Source: Neonectria sp. B-13
Taxonomy: Eukaryota; Ascomycota; Sordariomycetes; Hypocreales; Nectriaceae
Assembly (NCBI GenBank): GCA_002682825.1
Contig: NOKP01000013.1
Location: 746,745 to 810,744, forward strand
Length of the DNA stretch: 64,000 nucleotides
Direction: 5' to 3'
Shown in pieces: positions 20,742-31,723 of the stretch. The position numbers and the translations under genes are program-made. A model generated the notes under the pieces. That model searched no databases and was not told the DNA's origin. It saw only the letters and a program-made list of their open reading frames with translations. Each line of letters opens with the position of its first letter. The stretch's first letter is position 1.

Positions 20742-22505
20742 TCAACCCTGGAGAGGCTTGCCCATTCCACCGGATGTCACCATCTTAGTGACCTGGTATT
20801 CGGCGATACCATCTAGCGATCCCTCACGACCGAAGCCACTCTCCTTAACACCACCAAATGGTGACGCAGGATCCGAGATCAAGCCCGTGTTGACACCGAC
20901 CATGCCGACCTCAAGGCTCTCGGCAATGCGATACACCCGCTCAATGTCCTGAGAGAAAAAGTAGCCAGCCAAACCCACGTTGGTGTTATTGGCCATCTTT
21001 ACCACCTCCTCTTCCGTGTCAAAAGGGAACAGACCGGCAACAGGCCCAAAGGTCTCCTGTGATGCCATATCCATGTCGGAAGTCATGTCCCGGACGACGG
21101 TGGGCGCGTAGAAGTTGGGGCCCAAGTCAGCGATTCGCTGGCCGCCGACGGTGACCTTGCCACCCTTCTTCTCGGCATCCTGAACATGGGCCTCGGCCTT
21201 GGAAACAGCTCGGTCATGAATCAAAGGCCCATGGGTGATGCCCTCTTCAAAACCGTTCCCCACCCGGAAAGCCTTGACCTTCTCGGTGAGCTTCTGGACG
21301 AACTCGTCGTAAATGCCTTTCTGGACGTAGATACGGTTCGCGCACACGCAGGTCTGACCCGAAGAACGGAACTTGGAGGTAACGGCACCGGCGACAGCAG
21401 CGTCGACATCAGCGTCGTCAAAAACAATAAAGGGTGCGTTGCCACCGAGCTCCATTGAGAGCTTCTTGAGGGTGGCGGAAGACTGCTTCATGAGGAGCTT
21501 GCCAACGCCAGTGGAACCAGTAAAGGAGATCTTCTTGATAGTAGGCGACGAGGTAAGCAGCTCTCCTACTTCGGGGGTATTCTGCATAGCCGTCACAATG
21601 TTGACGACGCCCTTGGGGATTCCCGCCCGATGGGCAAGCTCAGCCAGGGCTAAGGAGGTGTAGGGAGTCTCGCTGGGAGCCTTGCAGACCACGGTGCAAC
21701 CCGCGGCCATCGCGGGGCCAATCTTTCTGGTGATCATGGCTGCTGGGAAATTCCACCTGCCGTCTGGTCAGTTTCTAGCCAACACCGTCGCAAAACAGGT
21801 CATCCCTCACGGTGTAATCAATCCACAAACTCCAACGGGCTCCTTGAGGGTCCAGACTCGGTTCCCAGGTACCGAGCTGGGGATGGTGTTGCCGTAGACT
21901 CGCGGCGCCTCCTCGCTAAACCACTCCAAGAAGCTGGCAGCGTATGAAGCCTCTCCCTTGGCGTCCGCGAGCGGCTTCCCGTTTTCCCATGTGATCAGGG
22001 TGGCGATATCGTCGGCATTGGCAATCATCTGGTCGTACCAGGCACGCAGCAGCTTGGAGCGCTCGCGGCCCGTCTTGGCGCGGAAAGCAGGGAAGGCATC
22101 GGCGGCGGCGACGATGGCGGACTGGGCGTCGTTGGAGTCGAACTCGGGGCATGTGCCGATGAGGGCACCCGTGGAAGGGTCTGGGTCAATTGTGAGTATC
22201 GCGGACAACTTCAACAAAGCGGGCGGCGCGACGCGGATATGGGGCTTACCATTGACCTTGAACGTCTTGCCTGACTTCGCCGCGACCCATTCGCCGTTGA
22301 CGTAGCAAACGTCCTTTTTGAGTAGGGAAGGATCCTTGAGCTACGGATTGTCAGCGCCTCGTCTGAAGCTGGCGGTTCGACAATCGAAACTGACCTTGGG
22401 AGGGGCCAAGTTGGAAGCTCGGCGGGCCAGGATCAGAGCGATGCCGGGGCCGTGTCGGAGAGCTCCTCTGCTCGACGGAGCGACGATGCGGTGGAGGAAA
22501 GACAT
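20742..22505 (-). CDS. UGA2: Succinate-semialdehyde dehydrogenase [NAD(P)+]
   Basis: Four exons: 22395-22505, 22250-22340, 21811-22180 and 20742-21756, 528 aa. All junctions are GT-AG and keep one frame. The N-terminus MSFLHRIVAPSSRGALRHG with ILARRAS looks like a mitochondrial presequence. The aldehyde dehydrogenase fold is clear: WNFPAAMITRKIGPAMAAG (substrate and cofactor entry), FTGSTGVGK (Rossmann loop), MELGGNAPFIVFDDAD with the general-base Glu, and SSGQTCVCANRIYV with the catalytic Cys. PASPFGGVKESGFGREGS near the C-terminus is typical of the GabD/Uga2 subgroup. It oxidises succinate semialdehyde to succinate, the last step of the GABA shunt. No GABA transaminase or decarboxylase lies nearby. 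Gene symbol from the yeast orthologue. Confidence 0.94.
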
Positions 22506-23292
22506 GACGGTCAGCAGGACAAAGTTGCACGTGAGAAACTACGATTCCGAAGAGCGGAGAGAAGTCAGTCAATTTGGCGACGCAAGACGATGAGAGACGC
22601 TGGCCGTCCAGAGGTGGAAGGTTTCCGCCCGCGACAATGATGGCGGGGTGACATATTATGGAATAGCTTCGGTGGGGCGCGAGACCCGGTGCCGGTTCAT
22701 GTCCCGGTCCGGCTATCTAAGATGCGGAGAGCGGAGGTGGAGACGCCGATATGCTACTCCATACTGTCTACGAAGCACGTTGGGAGATACTACATCTTTA
22801 TTGACGGATTGAAATCTCATTCAATTTTTGCACTTGCCTACGAAGTGGCAGAACGTTCCGCGATGGCAATGCACAAAGGAAGCGCAGGGATTGGTTATGT
22901 ATGCATTATGTATGTGTGAGGACCAGGTCGGTGTGGATGCGTGTGGGGTTGATCGCGTCCCCATCATGGACTCCAAAACTCTTACCGTCATCAGCCGTAC
23001 CGGCCGACACCAAGACGGACAATAGAGGTGCTTGCTAAGCAAGGAGAAAACTAAATAAGAAAATATACAGGTCAAGTTGTTGTCCCAAGACAGAATCTTT
23101 CAGGGTCGATTGCCTCTCTGGGCGCCCAAAAGGTCCACTGGTATACCATGCGCAAAGATCCGTAACTCCAGTCCCAATAAACTCAAAGAAACTCCCAAAT
23201 ACTCGTCGCGCTGTATCATAGGGTCGCCAATTCTAGGGCGGCTCCTTTTTGAATGCTTCGTCACATCGTCGTCTCCGTGCTGGCTCTCCGCC
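22506..23292. other. Intergenic: SSADH promoter and 3' flank of the membrane-protein gene
   Basis: About 790 bases. Neighbours are both on the minus strand. No feature beyond expected UTR and promoter sequence. Confidence 0.5.
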
Positions 23293-24248
23293 TTAGCCAA
23301 ATCGGGCCTGCTGGTTTCGGAGCGGCAGCTGGCGATCCAGAGTGTGGAATGCCTGCGTGCGGGGCGTGTAGGGGGTTTGGTGGTAGCTCATTGGGGACTT
23401 CATGCTCTGCATCTCCCAGTTGCGGCTCTCCTTGGGCTCGGAGGTCGTGGAGTCCTCGTCGTCCTCGTCATTGACCACGTCATTGGCCTTGTTGGGCAAC
23501 ATGGCGTAGATGGCAAACCCGAGGTTGAGAGTGTAAATGACACTGTTTGGCGGTCAGCTTCAGGTTACATCCCAGGTGCAAAGGCAGGGGACTCACAGCA
23601 AGTAGAGGGCGGGAACCAAAGCTCCCTGGGCTAGTCTGCAGGACCTGTACATGCCGTAGGGCTTCGCCAGGTCGCAGCCCTGGCGGAAATACCAAGCGGC
23701 AGGAGCAGGATACCGCTCATCGACGTAATCAGGGCCAATCTGACCGTAGGAGCTGACGGCGTAGAGGACGACCATGCCGACGTTGATGAAGGTGGCGAGA
23801 ATCGGGAACCAGACCTTCATGATAAATGCCGTGAGCTTGCTGAGCAACATGAAGAGAGAAAGGACCGAGATGGCGACATTGAAGTCCGTGAGTCTGGAAG
23901 CCAGTGTTAGTCAGAACGATCGAGGCGGAAAGGTCAGTCGGGAGCAACTCACGTCCGGGTCCAAATAAAAGCGACATGGGGAAGCGGGCGATGGTTGGCG
24001 TATGCGTAGAGGATTATGGCCGGGTTGGAGTTGAGCTGATGCTCCCAGCCGATCCGCCACATGTCGGTGCGCCAGAGGTTAGGCTGAGCAAGGCCGTACA
24101 GGACCAGCGCGGGGACAATGCCGGCGAGCTCGAGAGGCATGAGCCACCAGGTCGCGCGTCGAGAGATGCGAGGCCATTTGCGCCAGATGAGGCGGTAGCT
24201 GGTCGTGTCCGACTGCTTGGGTTTGCGGGTGAAGAAGGTGACGGGCAT
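23293..24248 (-). CDS. Fungal four-pass membrane protein of unknown function
   Basis: Three exons: 23953-24248, 23597-23893 and 23293-23542, 280 aa; donors GTGAGT twice, acceptors CAG, frame kept throughout. The N-terminus MPVTFFTRKPKQSD is basic and cytosolic. Hydrophobic segments lie near residues 35-58 (WWLMPLELAGIVPALVLYGLA), 100-122, 125-150 (KVWFPILATFINVGMVVLYA) and 190-215. A loop with a Cys pair (RQGCDLAKPYGMYRSC) sits between the third and fourth. The C-terminal tail is acidic, then Ser/Thr/Gln-rich. The layout resembles MARVEL-like fungal membrane proteins, but I cannot assign it firmly. Location in the plasma or an inner membrane is inferred. Confidence 0.85.
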
Positions 24249-25931
24249 TTTGGGCGATGTTGGTGGTGATGTTGGATCTGAGGGTGGTTGGGTGTTTGGT
24301 GGTCGGTTGGCGGGGAAGAGATGGAAAGCTATCTTCGTCTGTCTCGCCTTGATCTACCTCGCAGAGGCAGATGATGGGAAATGTACTTGGTGGTGGGAGC
24401 TTGCCGTGGTCGCTATCAAAGCGTCCTCGGGACAAGAGTCGCCAATTTGAGTTACTTTGTGGTTTGGCCGGCTGGCTGCTGGTAAAAGCAGCTGTAGATC
24501 AAGTCCGCATGGGAAGAAGACGCAGTGGGGCGACGTCGATGTCGATGTCGATGTCGAGCTTTTTGTCGGTCGTCAGTCGTTGGAGGCTGCGTCGGGTGCA
24601 GTTCGTCGTTTGGATCGGGTCTCGTCTTGGGTCATTCAGTTCGTCCCAGGTGAAGAAAGGAAGAGCTCAGTCGCAGATTGGGGGCGGGCATGGCGTTTAA
24701 GGGCCATGATGTGGCCGGGCGGAGATGGTTGGACGGGTGTGATGGGGCGGGCACACCCCTGGTGAGAAGCGCTGTGAGAGGCCGCGAGCCTCTGAGAAAT
24801 GGCCTCCACGTCCGTAAACCCGCGCTCCGTGATCCTCTGGCACCTCTCGCACCTCTCGCAGCCGCCCCCGAGCGGTGCCATGATCCAGGGTCGCGCATGC
24901 TCATCCTCCCAACGGCCCAATAAGAGGCCCGGGGTGGTGTGCCGTCACCGGGCTGTAAGCGCCCGGGTGGGAAGCTTGGGGAGTCCCGGCGTAGAGGGGC
25001 CGCCCAATTGGCCCGGCCGGTGGTTGGGCATGTGGCGGGTTGGCCAATCAGGGCGTCGATGAGCCGCTGGACCATGTGAAATGCCGTGCGCGCACATCAA
25101 AAGATGCACACATGAACAGGGGTTTCTCTCTCCTCTTTGCCCTCGTTTTACCCTCCAGTGGGCAGGTCAGCGTGAGGTGAGATCCTGCTACAACGAATGC
25201 CGTGCCGTGCCATGCCATTGCGAGGGTTTTGGATCCCGTCTTCCCTGCCGGCTTCCGAAGCCTCCGACCACGAGCCGCCTCTCCTCGTCACATCCAGGCC
25301 CTTGTGCTGCTCGACCACTCTCGTGCACTGGTAGCCGCTGTGGATGGCTCTGTCATGCGAGTCTCGAGCGATATCATGTCAGAAAACATCGTCATGAGGA
25401 GGAACATCTTTGGCCTGGGATGAGGGTTGAAGCGACAACTGCCGTTAGGTTGAGCCTTGGCGCTCTGGCGCCCATCCATATCGTTGTGCTATGTCAATTG
25501 TTCAACTCTCCGATCGAATCACCGCCGCGTCTATTTTGTCATGTTGCTGACCTCCAGGCTCCCATATGTAGGTGTACAGAATGTTATCTTCGCACGAATA
25601 ATCAATTGCCTCTTGGTTGTTATGCGCAAGCTCTTTGCACTTTCTGTACGACTTGTGACAAAAATACAACACACCAGTGGAACCCACACACAGGACTGGC
25701 CATGGCCACGACGCTGGCAATGGCGGTCAGCGGCATTTTAGTGCCACCCGATTCACGCATTCCCCATCTCATCTCTTCGGTGTGATAGAAGAATTGTACG
25801 TTGCCAGACACAGGTGAAAGCGTTAGGATTGACGTGTGGCTGTCTCAACATGCTGTGGCTGATCTGCGAAAGTCTGAAGTCTAAAGCACAAAGTACTTCG
25901 ACTTACCGAGTTGACTACCCTATACCACTGA
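24249..25931. other. Intergenic between the membrane-protein gene and the retrotransposon
   Basis: About 1.7 kb of normal base composition with only short frames of no protein character. The left part is the promoter of the membrane-protein gene. Composition changes to A+T-rich within the left LTR. Confidence 0.5.
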
Positions 25932-26135
25932 TGTAAAGGATGGGGTCCTATTACATTACGTGATATTGTAGCACAGTGCTACAGTCCCACACACTATGGG
26001 ACTACACTATGCTACAAGGGCCCTAAGAGTCGCCATTAGGGCTTCCCTTGTAAATACTAAGTAATTCAATATTATCAATTAAGACCCTATATTAGGATAG
26101 CTTCCTCTTGCCCCCTATATAGCAACTGTATTCTA
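25932..26135 (+). repeat. 5' LTR of the copia element (204 bp)
   Basis: Starts TGTAAAGGAT and ends TATTCTA. It aligns without gaps to 31520-31723 with only transition differences. Confidence 0.92.
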
Positions 26136-26148
26136 TTGGTTATAAGCC
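26136..26148 (+). promoter_or_regulatory. Probable primer-binding site of the copia element
   Basis: TTGGTTATAAGCC directly after the 5' LTR. It begins TTGGT, like copia sites that pair with initiator tRNA-Met, and is probably altered by RIP. Confidence 0.5.
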
Positions 26149-29100
26149 TAGGCCTTACCCTAATATACCTTAATTCCTTGCTTTAGCTAGTATTTCTTCT
26201 TTTTATTGCTTTAAAGTATAATCTCTATGGATTTTACCTTTATGATTCTAACCTTTATTATATTATAAGTTTTAGCTTTAAAGCCCTTATATCCCTCCTT
26301 CTGCCTTTCTTTAGTATTAGCTTTACTCTATAAGTAGTCTTAGCTTTTATAGTCTTACTTATTCTATTCCTTTGAACTCCCTTAACTATAGCTTTGCTTT
26401 ATAAGCAGTTTAGCTCTCTATAGTTTTACTTCTTTTGTCTCTTTTAAGTACTTTTATCTTAGTTTTACTCTATAAATAGCCTTTAGTATCTTAATTGCTT
26501 TCTTTCTAAATCCTTTAATTACTCCCTATTACTATATTAAAATAGCCTTCTTTCTTTATAATCTTTATCTTTATTATAAGAATATTAGGATTATAATTTT
26601 ATACTTAAACTTATACCTATAATAACTTTATTTATATCTTTATATATCCCTAATAATAGCCTTTTAGATAATATTCTAGTTAAGTATAAATATATATATA
26701 TATTAAATACTTATTATATTATAATATTCTATTGCTTAAAGATAGGTATTAATAAGAAGTAGTATTATAAGGCTATTTATTTAACTTATTTCTTACTTAT
26801 TCTTTCTAACTTTAACTATCTTAAGAATATAAAAGGTTAACCTTTATAGAGCTTATTTATTATAATTACTCTTATTACTATTAGCTATAATATAATTATT
26901 TTACTTTTAACTCTTAGTAAGAGTAAGCTCTTTAATTAGATTTAAAGCTTTATTAAAGGAAAGGTAAAAATAATTATTAAAGGCTTTACTTTTAGATCTT
27001 AAGCTTTTCTTACTCTTTAGTTATAATATTATAACTATAACTTTCTTTAGAAAAACTATCTTTACTCTTAACTTTAGTCTTTAAAGTATAAGAATGTTTA
27101 TAATAGTTCTTATTATATTATAAAGTTTACTTAGCTTCTTATATAACTAAAGACTATAAATAGTATTCTTAATAATAGTTAAACCTATTATCTCTTTTAT
27201 AATTCTTTCTATTCTATCTTTTCTAATTAGATTAATACCTATTATAAGTTTTAATACTTTTCTAATAGGATTCTTAACTATTTTACTATTAAGAATACCT
27301 TCTAAAACTACTATAATAATATTATCTCTTTAGACTAATAATTTAATAATAAATAACTTAACCTTTATTTTACTACTAATAATAATAAGAGCTTTTATTC
27401 TTTCTAAAATTAGTTATTAAAGTCCTAAGGTACTAATAATATTAAGTTTAATACTAGAAAGTCTTCTTTTAAAGACTCTATTAACCCTTAAGGTAGCTAC
27501 TTTATATTTAACTAGCTAGTAAAAAAGCTAAAATAGAACTCTAACTTTAATAAGAAGTATTATAATTATAGGAAATAAGGTTATATCTATTCTAACTATT
27601 ATATCTTATATCCTAAGAAGTATTCTTAGTAACCTTAAGGTAGTAATAACCCTTATAGTACTATTAACTATTAGATTATTATTCTTCTTATTATACTTTT
27701 TCCTAAAGCTTAAAGTATAGTTTCTTACTTTAGTATTTTTCTACTTAATTAGTCCTTAATAATTATATTTAGTATAACTCTTTATACCTTTATTTAAGCT
27801 ACTAAGTATACTCTTAGTATAACTTACCTTTATAAGTCTTAGAAATAGAGGGAATTATCCTTCTTATCTAAGACTATTACTATAGATGAATTCTCTATTA
27901 TAACCTTAGTATTAAAGACTATAGCTATAGACTAAAGCTTTATTATAATAACTAATATTATAACCTCTAGTAATATTATTTTACTTTTATCTTCTTTAGT
28001 ACTCTTTCTATTAAATCCCTTTTATAACCCTAATGCCTTAAAGTTCTTAGTAACTTAGAATATCTATTATACTAATTATAATTATAATAAGGACTACTAG
28101 CTCTAGGATTTTAACTCTAATTATTATATTATTAATAACCTTAAATAGTTTAAGAAAGATAAGATATTTCCTCTTATATTATAAGGCACTATTATAACTA
28201 ATAGTAGCCCTATTAAGCCCTTTTATATTAGTATAGTTAAGCTTACTTTTAAGCTATCTAAATGTATAATCTTTATAATTCTTAAGGAAGTACTTTTTAT
28301 AGTAACTTTTCCTCTTAATATTTTCTTTAGCCTTAAGATCTATCTTAAGAGTAGCTTTCTCTTTAAGAACTATATCTTTAATATTAATAGTAACCTTATA
28401 GTTATTATCTTATCTTATAGTACTAGTTTTTACCTTCCTATTAAAGGGTTATTTACTCTAGTAACTATAGTAGCTATTATAGCTATTAAGGCTTAGATCT
28501 CTAATAGTAAGCTTTAGTACTATTGCTTAACTTATATAAGTTATAATAATATTATTAGAATAGTTAAAAAGACTATAAGTAGTCTTAAATACCTTTACCT
28601 ACCTAAGGAAAAAGTATACTACTACTATAACTATACTAATATAATATATTAGACCCTAAAGATCTATTATAAATATATATTTCTTTTCTTTTAAAAAGTC
28701 TATATTAATCTTTACTTTATTTCTTATATTATTAAGTCTAAGACTATTTACTTTACTCTTATAACTAATAATAAATCTTATTATTATTAGATTAAGACCT
28801 TCTATAATAAGGCTAATATTAATACTACTTTTTACTATCTTTTTAAATACCTTTATTATATAATAAGTACTTATTTTACTAAAATTTACTTTAATAATAG
28901 CTAGGAATTTAATAGTCCTAAACTCTTTACCCTACTTAATATAACTTATATTTATATATTTTAAATACCTAATTATTATTATAAGTAAGTAGGCTTCTAT
29001 AAGTACTTTAACTATATAGTCTTAAACTATATAAGAACTACTTTTAAAGATATTATATCTTTATTCCTTAAGTATTAGAATTATATTACTAAGGCTATTA

Positions 29101-31510
29101 TAATAATCTTTAATTATATTATTATTAAGTTTTATAATAATAATACTCTTACTTAAAAATCCTTTTACTAAGTCTTTTAGGACTACTTTAAGCTTAATAC
29201 TAATAATAAGCCTAATATCTCTTATTTTTATATACTTAACTTATATACTATTATTACTATTAAGACTAAATCTATTAATAAAAACAATAAGAAAGAACTT
29301 AAGCTTAACCTTTATAGTTAGAAAGATATCTTAATTAGCTTTTAAGACTACTATCTTTATAAAGTCTAGAACCTAGTTAATAAGTATATTATTATTACCT
29401 TCTATCTTATTATCTATAAGGAATACTTATCTTATAATAAGATAATCTATATAAGACCTTAAGAAGCTTTTTAATATAATTAATAAACTAAGGTTATTAA
29501 TAAATTTATTAGTAAGATTATAACTATATCTTTTTAGCTTCTCTTTATACTTTCTTATTTTACTAATAAGATTATAATCTTTAGTAATACTAAGGAATAG
29601 TATAAAGCTATCTATAAAGAGATTAATTAGCTTATTAAGCTTAATACTTTTACTTTCCTTAACCTTTATAATACTATTTTAAGTATTACTTTACTTATAG
29701 CTACTTAGGCTTTTAAATATAAATGTAATAAGTATAATAATATAAAGTATTATAAGGTATATATTTATATATAAAGCTTTTAATAGATTGAAAGTATTAA
29801 CTTCTTTAAGACTAGTACTTTAACTATAATCTTTATTACTTAGTATATTCTTATTACTTTAGTTATATAATTAGGCTATTCTATTTACTAAGTTAATATT
29901 ATTACTATCTTTCTTTATAGTATACTTAAGGAAACTCTCTATATAAAGCAATTTCTTATACTTTCTAACTTTATAAAGAACTCCTACTTTTAATACTATA
30001 TTACTAAGCTAGATTAAGCTATCTATAAGATTATTTAGCTAAATTAGCCTCTCTATAGCCTTAAGTAGTTTACTAATACTTAAAAGAGCTATCTTTCTAA
30101 TAAGCTTACCTCTTTAAACTTTATAAAGCTTATAAGTAACTATTCTATCTATTTTAATCCTTTGAATAATATTATTATAACTACTTATATTAATAATCTA
30201 TTTTTCTTTTCCCTACTTAAGATTAAAGTTTCTAAAGTTATTACTAATCTTAATAGAAAGCTTTTAGTCTTTAATTATAGCTTTCCTACCTATTTCCTTA
30301 ATATTACTATTATAGAGCTTAAAGATAGTATTAGCCTTTTATAGTAAAGCTTTATTAAAGATATTATTTATAACCTTAACCTAGATAGTACCTTTAGAGC
30401 TATTATATCTATAATCCCTAATTATAAGGAACTAATTATACTTCCCTCTTTAGCTCTTTCTAATACTACTATTTAGACTTCTTATTATATACTAATTAAA
30501 AAGCTAAACTACCTTATTATATAGACCTAACCTAATATTACTTTTATTATAAGCTTTTAAGTATAATCCCTTTCTTAGTCAATTAATAAGTAGCTTAAAA
30601 CTATAATATAAATATTTTATTACTTTAAAGATTACTTTAACCTAAGTATTATATACTATTATTAGACTAAAATTATATATTAAAACCTTTTTAATCTTTT
30701 TATTTATTATAATACTAATTTTACTAGTAATTTAATAAGTATTAAGTTAACTAAAGATTAAATTATCTTTATATATAGAAACTTAATCTCTTAGTATAAT
30801 AGTTTATATAAGTATATATATAAATCTACTTAGAAAGCTAAGTATTATAATATTTTTAAATGTATAAAGAAAGTCCTTTAGATATATAACTTTCTTAGAG
30901 AGCTTAAATATATTATAAGTACTCTTATTACTATTTATAATAATAATAAAACTATTATTAAGCTTATTAAAGATAAAGTCTTTTACTCTTATATAAAGTA
31001 TATTACTATTAACTATTATTACTTTTATAATAAGATTAAGACTAGTATTATTAAAATCTACTATATTAATACTAAGGAAATAGCTATTAATAGCCTTATT
31101 AAGCCTTTTACTAAGAAAGATTATATTTACTTTCTTAAGCTTCTTAAAATAAAGTATATTTTACTTTCTTATACTTATAAGTAAGCTATTATAACTCTTA
31201 TAACTATTATAGCTCTTATAGTAACTTAAGCTCCTTTAGCTCTTATACCTTTCTCTAGCTCTTATAGTTTAGCTTAACCAAAAAGCTTAAATCTAATATA
31301 AAAAGCTTAAACTATTAATATTACTATCTTTCCTATTCTAGCTTAGTATTACCCTAATTAGTAAGGTAAAGCCTCTATTACCCTCTCTTCTTTCCTATTT
31401 TCTACCCTTAACCCTCTAAGCCCCTTAGTCTCTTCTAGATACTTCCTATAGTAGTTTTTACCCTTAGAAGTATCTATCTATTATAGTATTTAATAGAGGG
31501 ATTTTTATGT
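26149..31510 (+). pseudogene. Decayed gag-pol of the copia element
   Basis: There is no intact frame. Three landmarks survive. (1) At 27558-27599 the translation has Tyr at the four positions of a CX2CX4HX4C zinc knuckle (TGT/CAT changed to TAT). (2) At 28884-28913 the pattern I-Y-F-N-N-S-stop-E-F-N matches an integrase D-N-G-x-E-F block after G-to-A changes. (3) At 30186-30197 the tetrapeptide YINN followed by LFFFS sits where reverse transcriptase has Y-x-D-D. A 60-codon open stretch (30162-30344) around the third is the longest survivor. It cannot encode a working protein. Confidence 0.85.
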
Positions 31511-31519
31511 AAAGGGGAG
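31511..31519 (+). promoter_or_regulatory. Polypurine tract of the copia element
   Basis: AAAGGGGAG immediately before the 3' LTR, the expected position of the plus-strand primer. It is unusually G-rich for this A+T-rich interior. Confidence 0.75.
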
Positions 31520-31723
31520 TATAAAGGATAAAGTCCTATCATATCATATAACATTATAGTATAGTACTACAATCCTATACACTATAGGACTATACTGTAC
31601 TATAAGAGCCCTAAGGATTGCTATTAGAGCTTCCCTTATAAACACTAAGTAATTCAATATCATCAATTAAGACCCCATGTTAGGATAGCTTCCTCTTGCC
31701 CCCTGTGTGGCGACCGTATTCCA
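31520..31723 (+). repeat. 3' LTR of the copia element (204 bp)
   Basis: Starts TATAAAGGAT and ends TATTCCA. The last 40 bases retain more G and C than the left copy, so RIP hit the two LTRs unequally. Confidence 0.92.

Larger units (their letters stand above)
25932..31723 (+). mobile_element. RIP-degraded Ty1/copia LTR retrotransposon
   Basis: A 5792-bp element bounded by two direct repeats of exactly 204 bp that start TG/TA and end TA/CA. A tRNA primer-binding-like site follows the left LTR, and a purine tract precedes the right one. The interior is extremely A+T-rich and dense in stops. Read in the plus direction it keeps, in order, decayed matches to a Gag zinc knuckle, the integrase catalytic region and reverse transcriptase. 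Integrase before reverse transcriptase is the Ty1/copia order. About 40 of 204 LTR positions differ and all are transitions, the signature of repeat-induced point mutation. No clear target-site duplication was found. Confidence 0.92.

Noticed and set aside
25927..25931. Target-site duplication of the copia element
   Set aside because: ACTGA before the left LTR does not match CTACC after the right LTR; RIP or later change may have erased it, so none is claimed.
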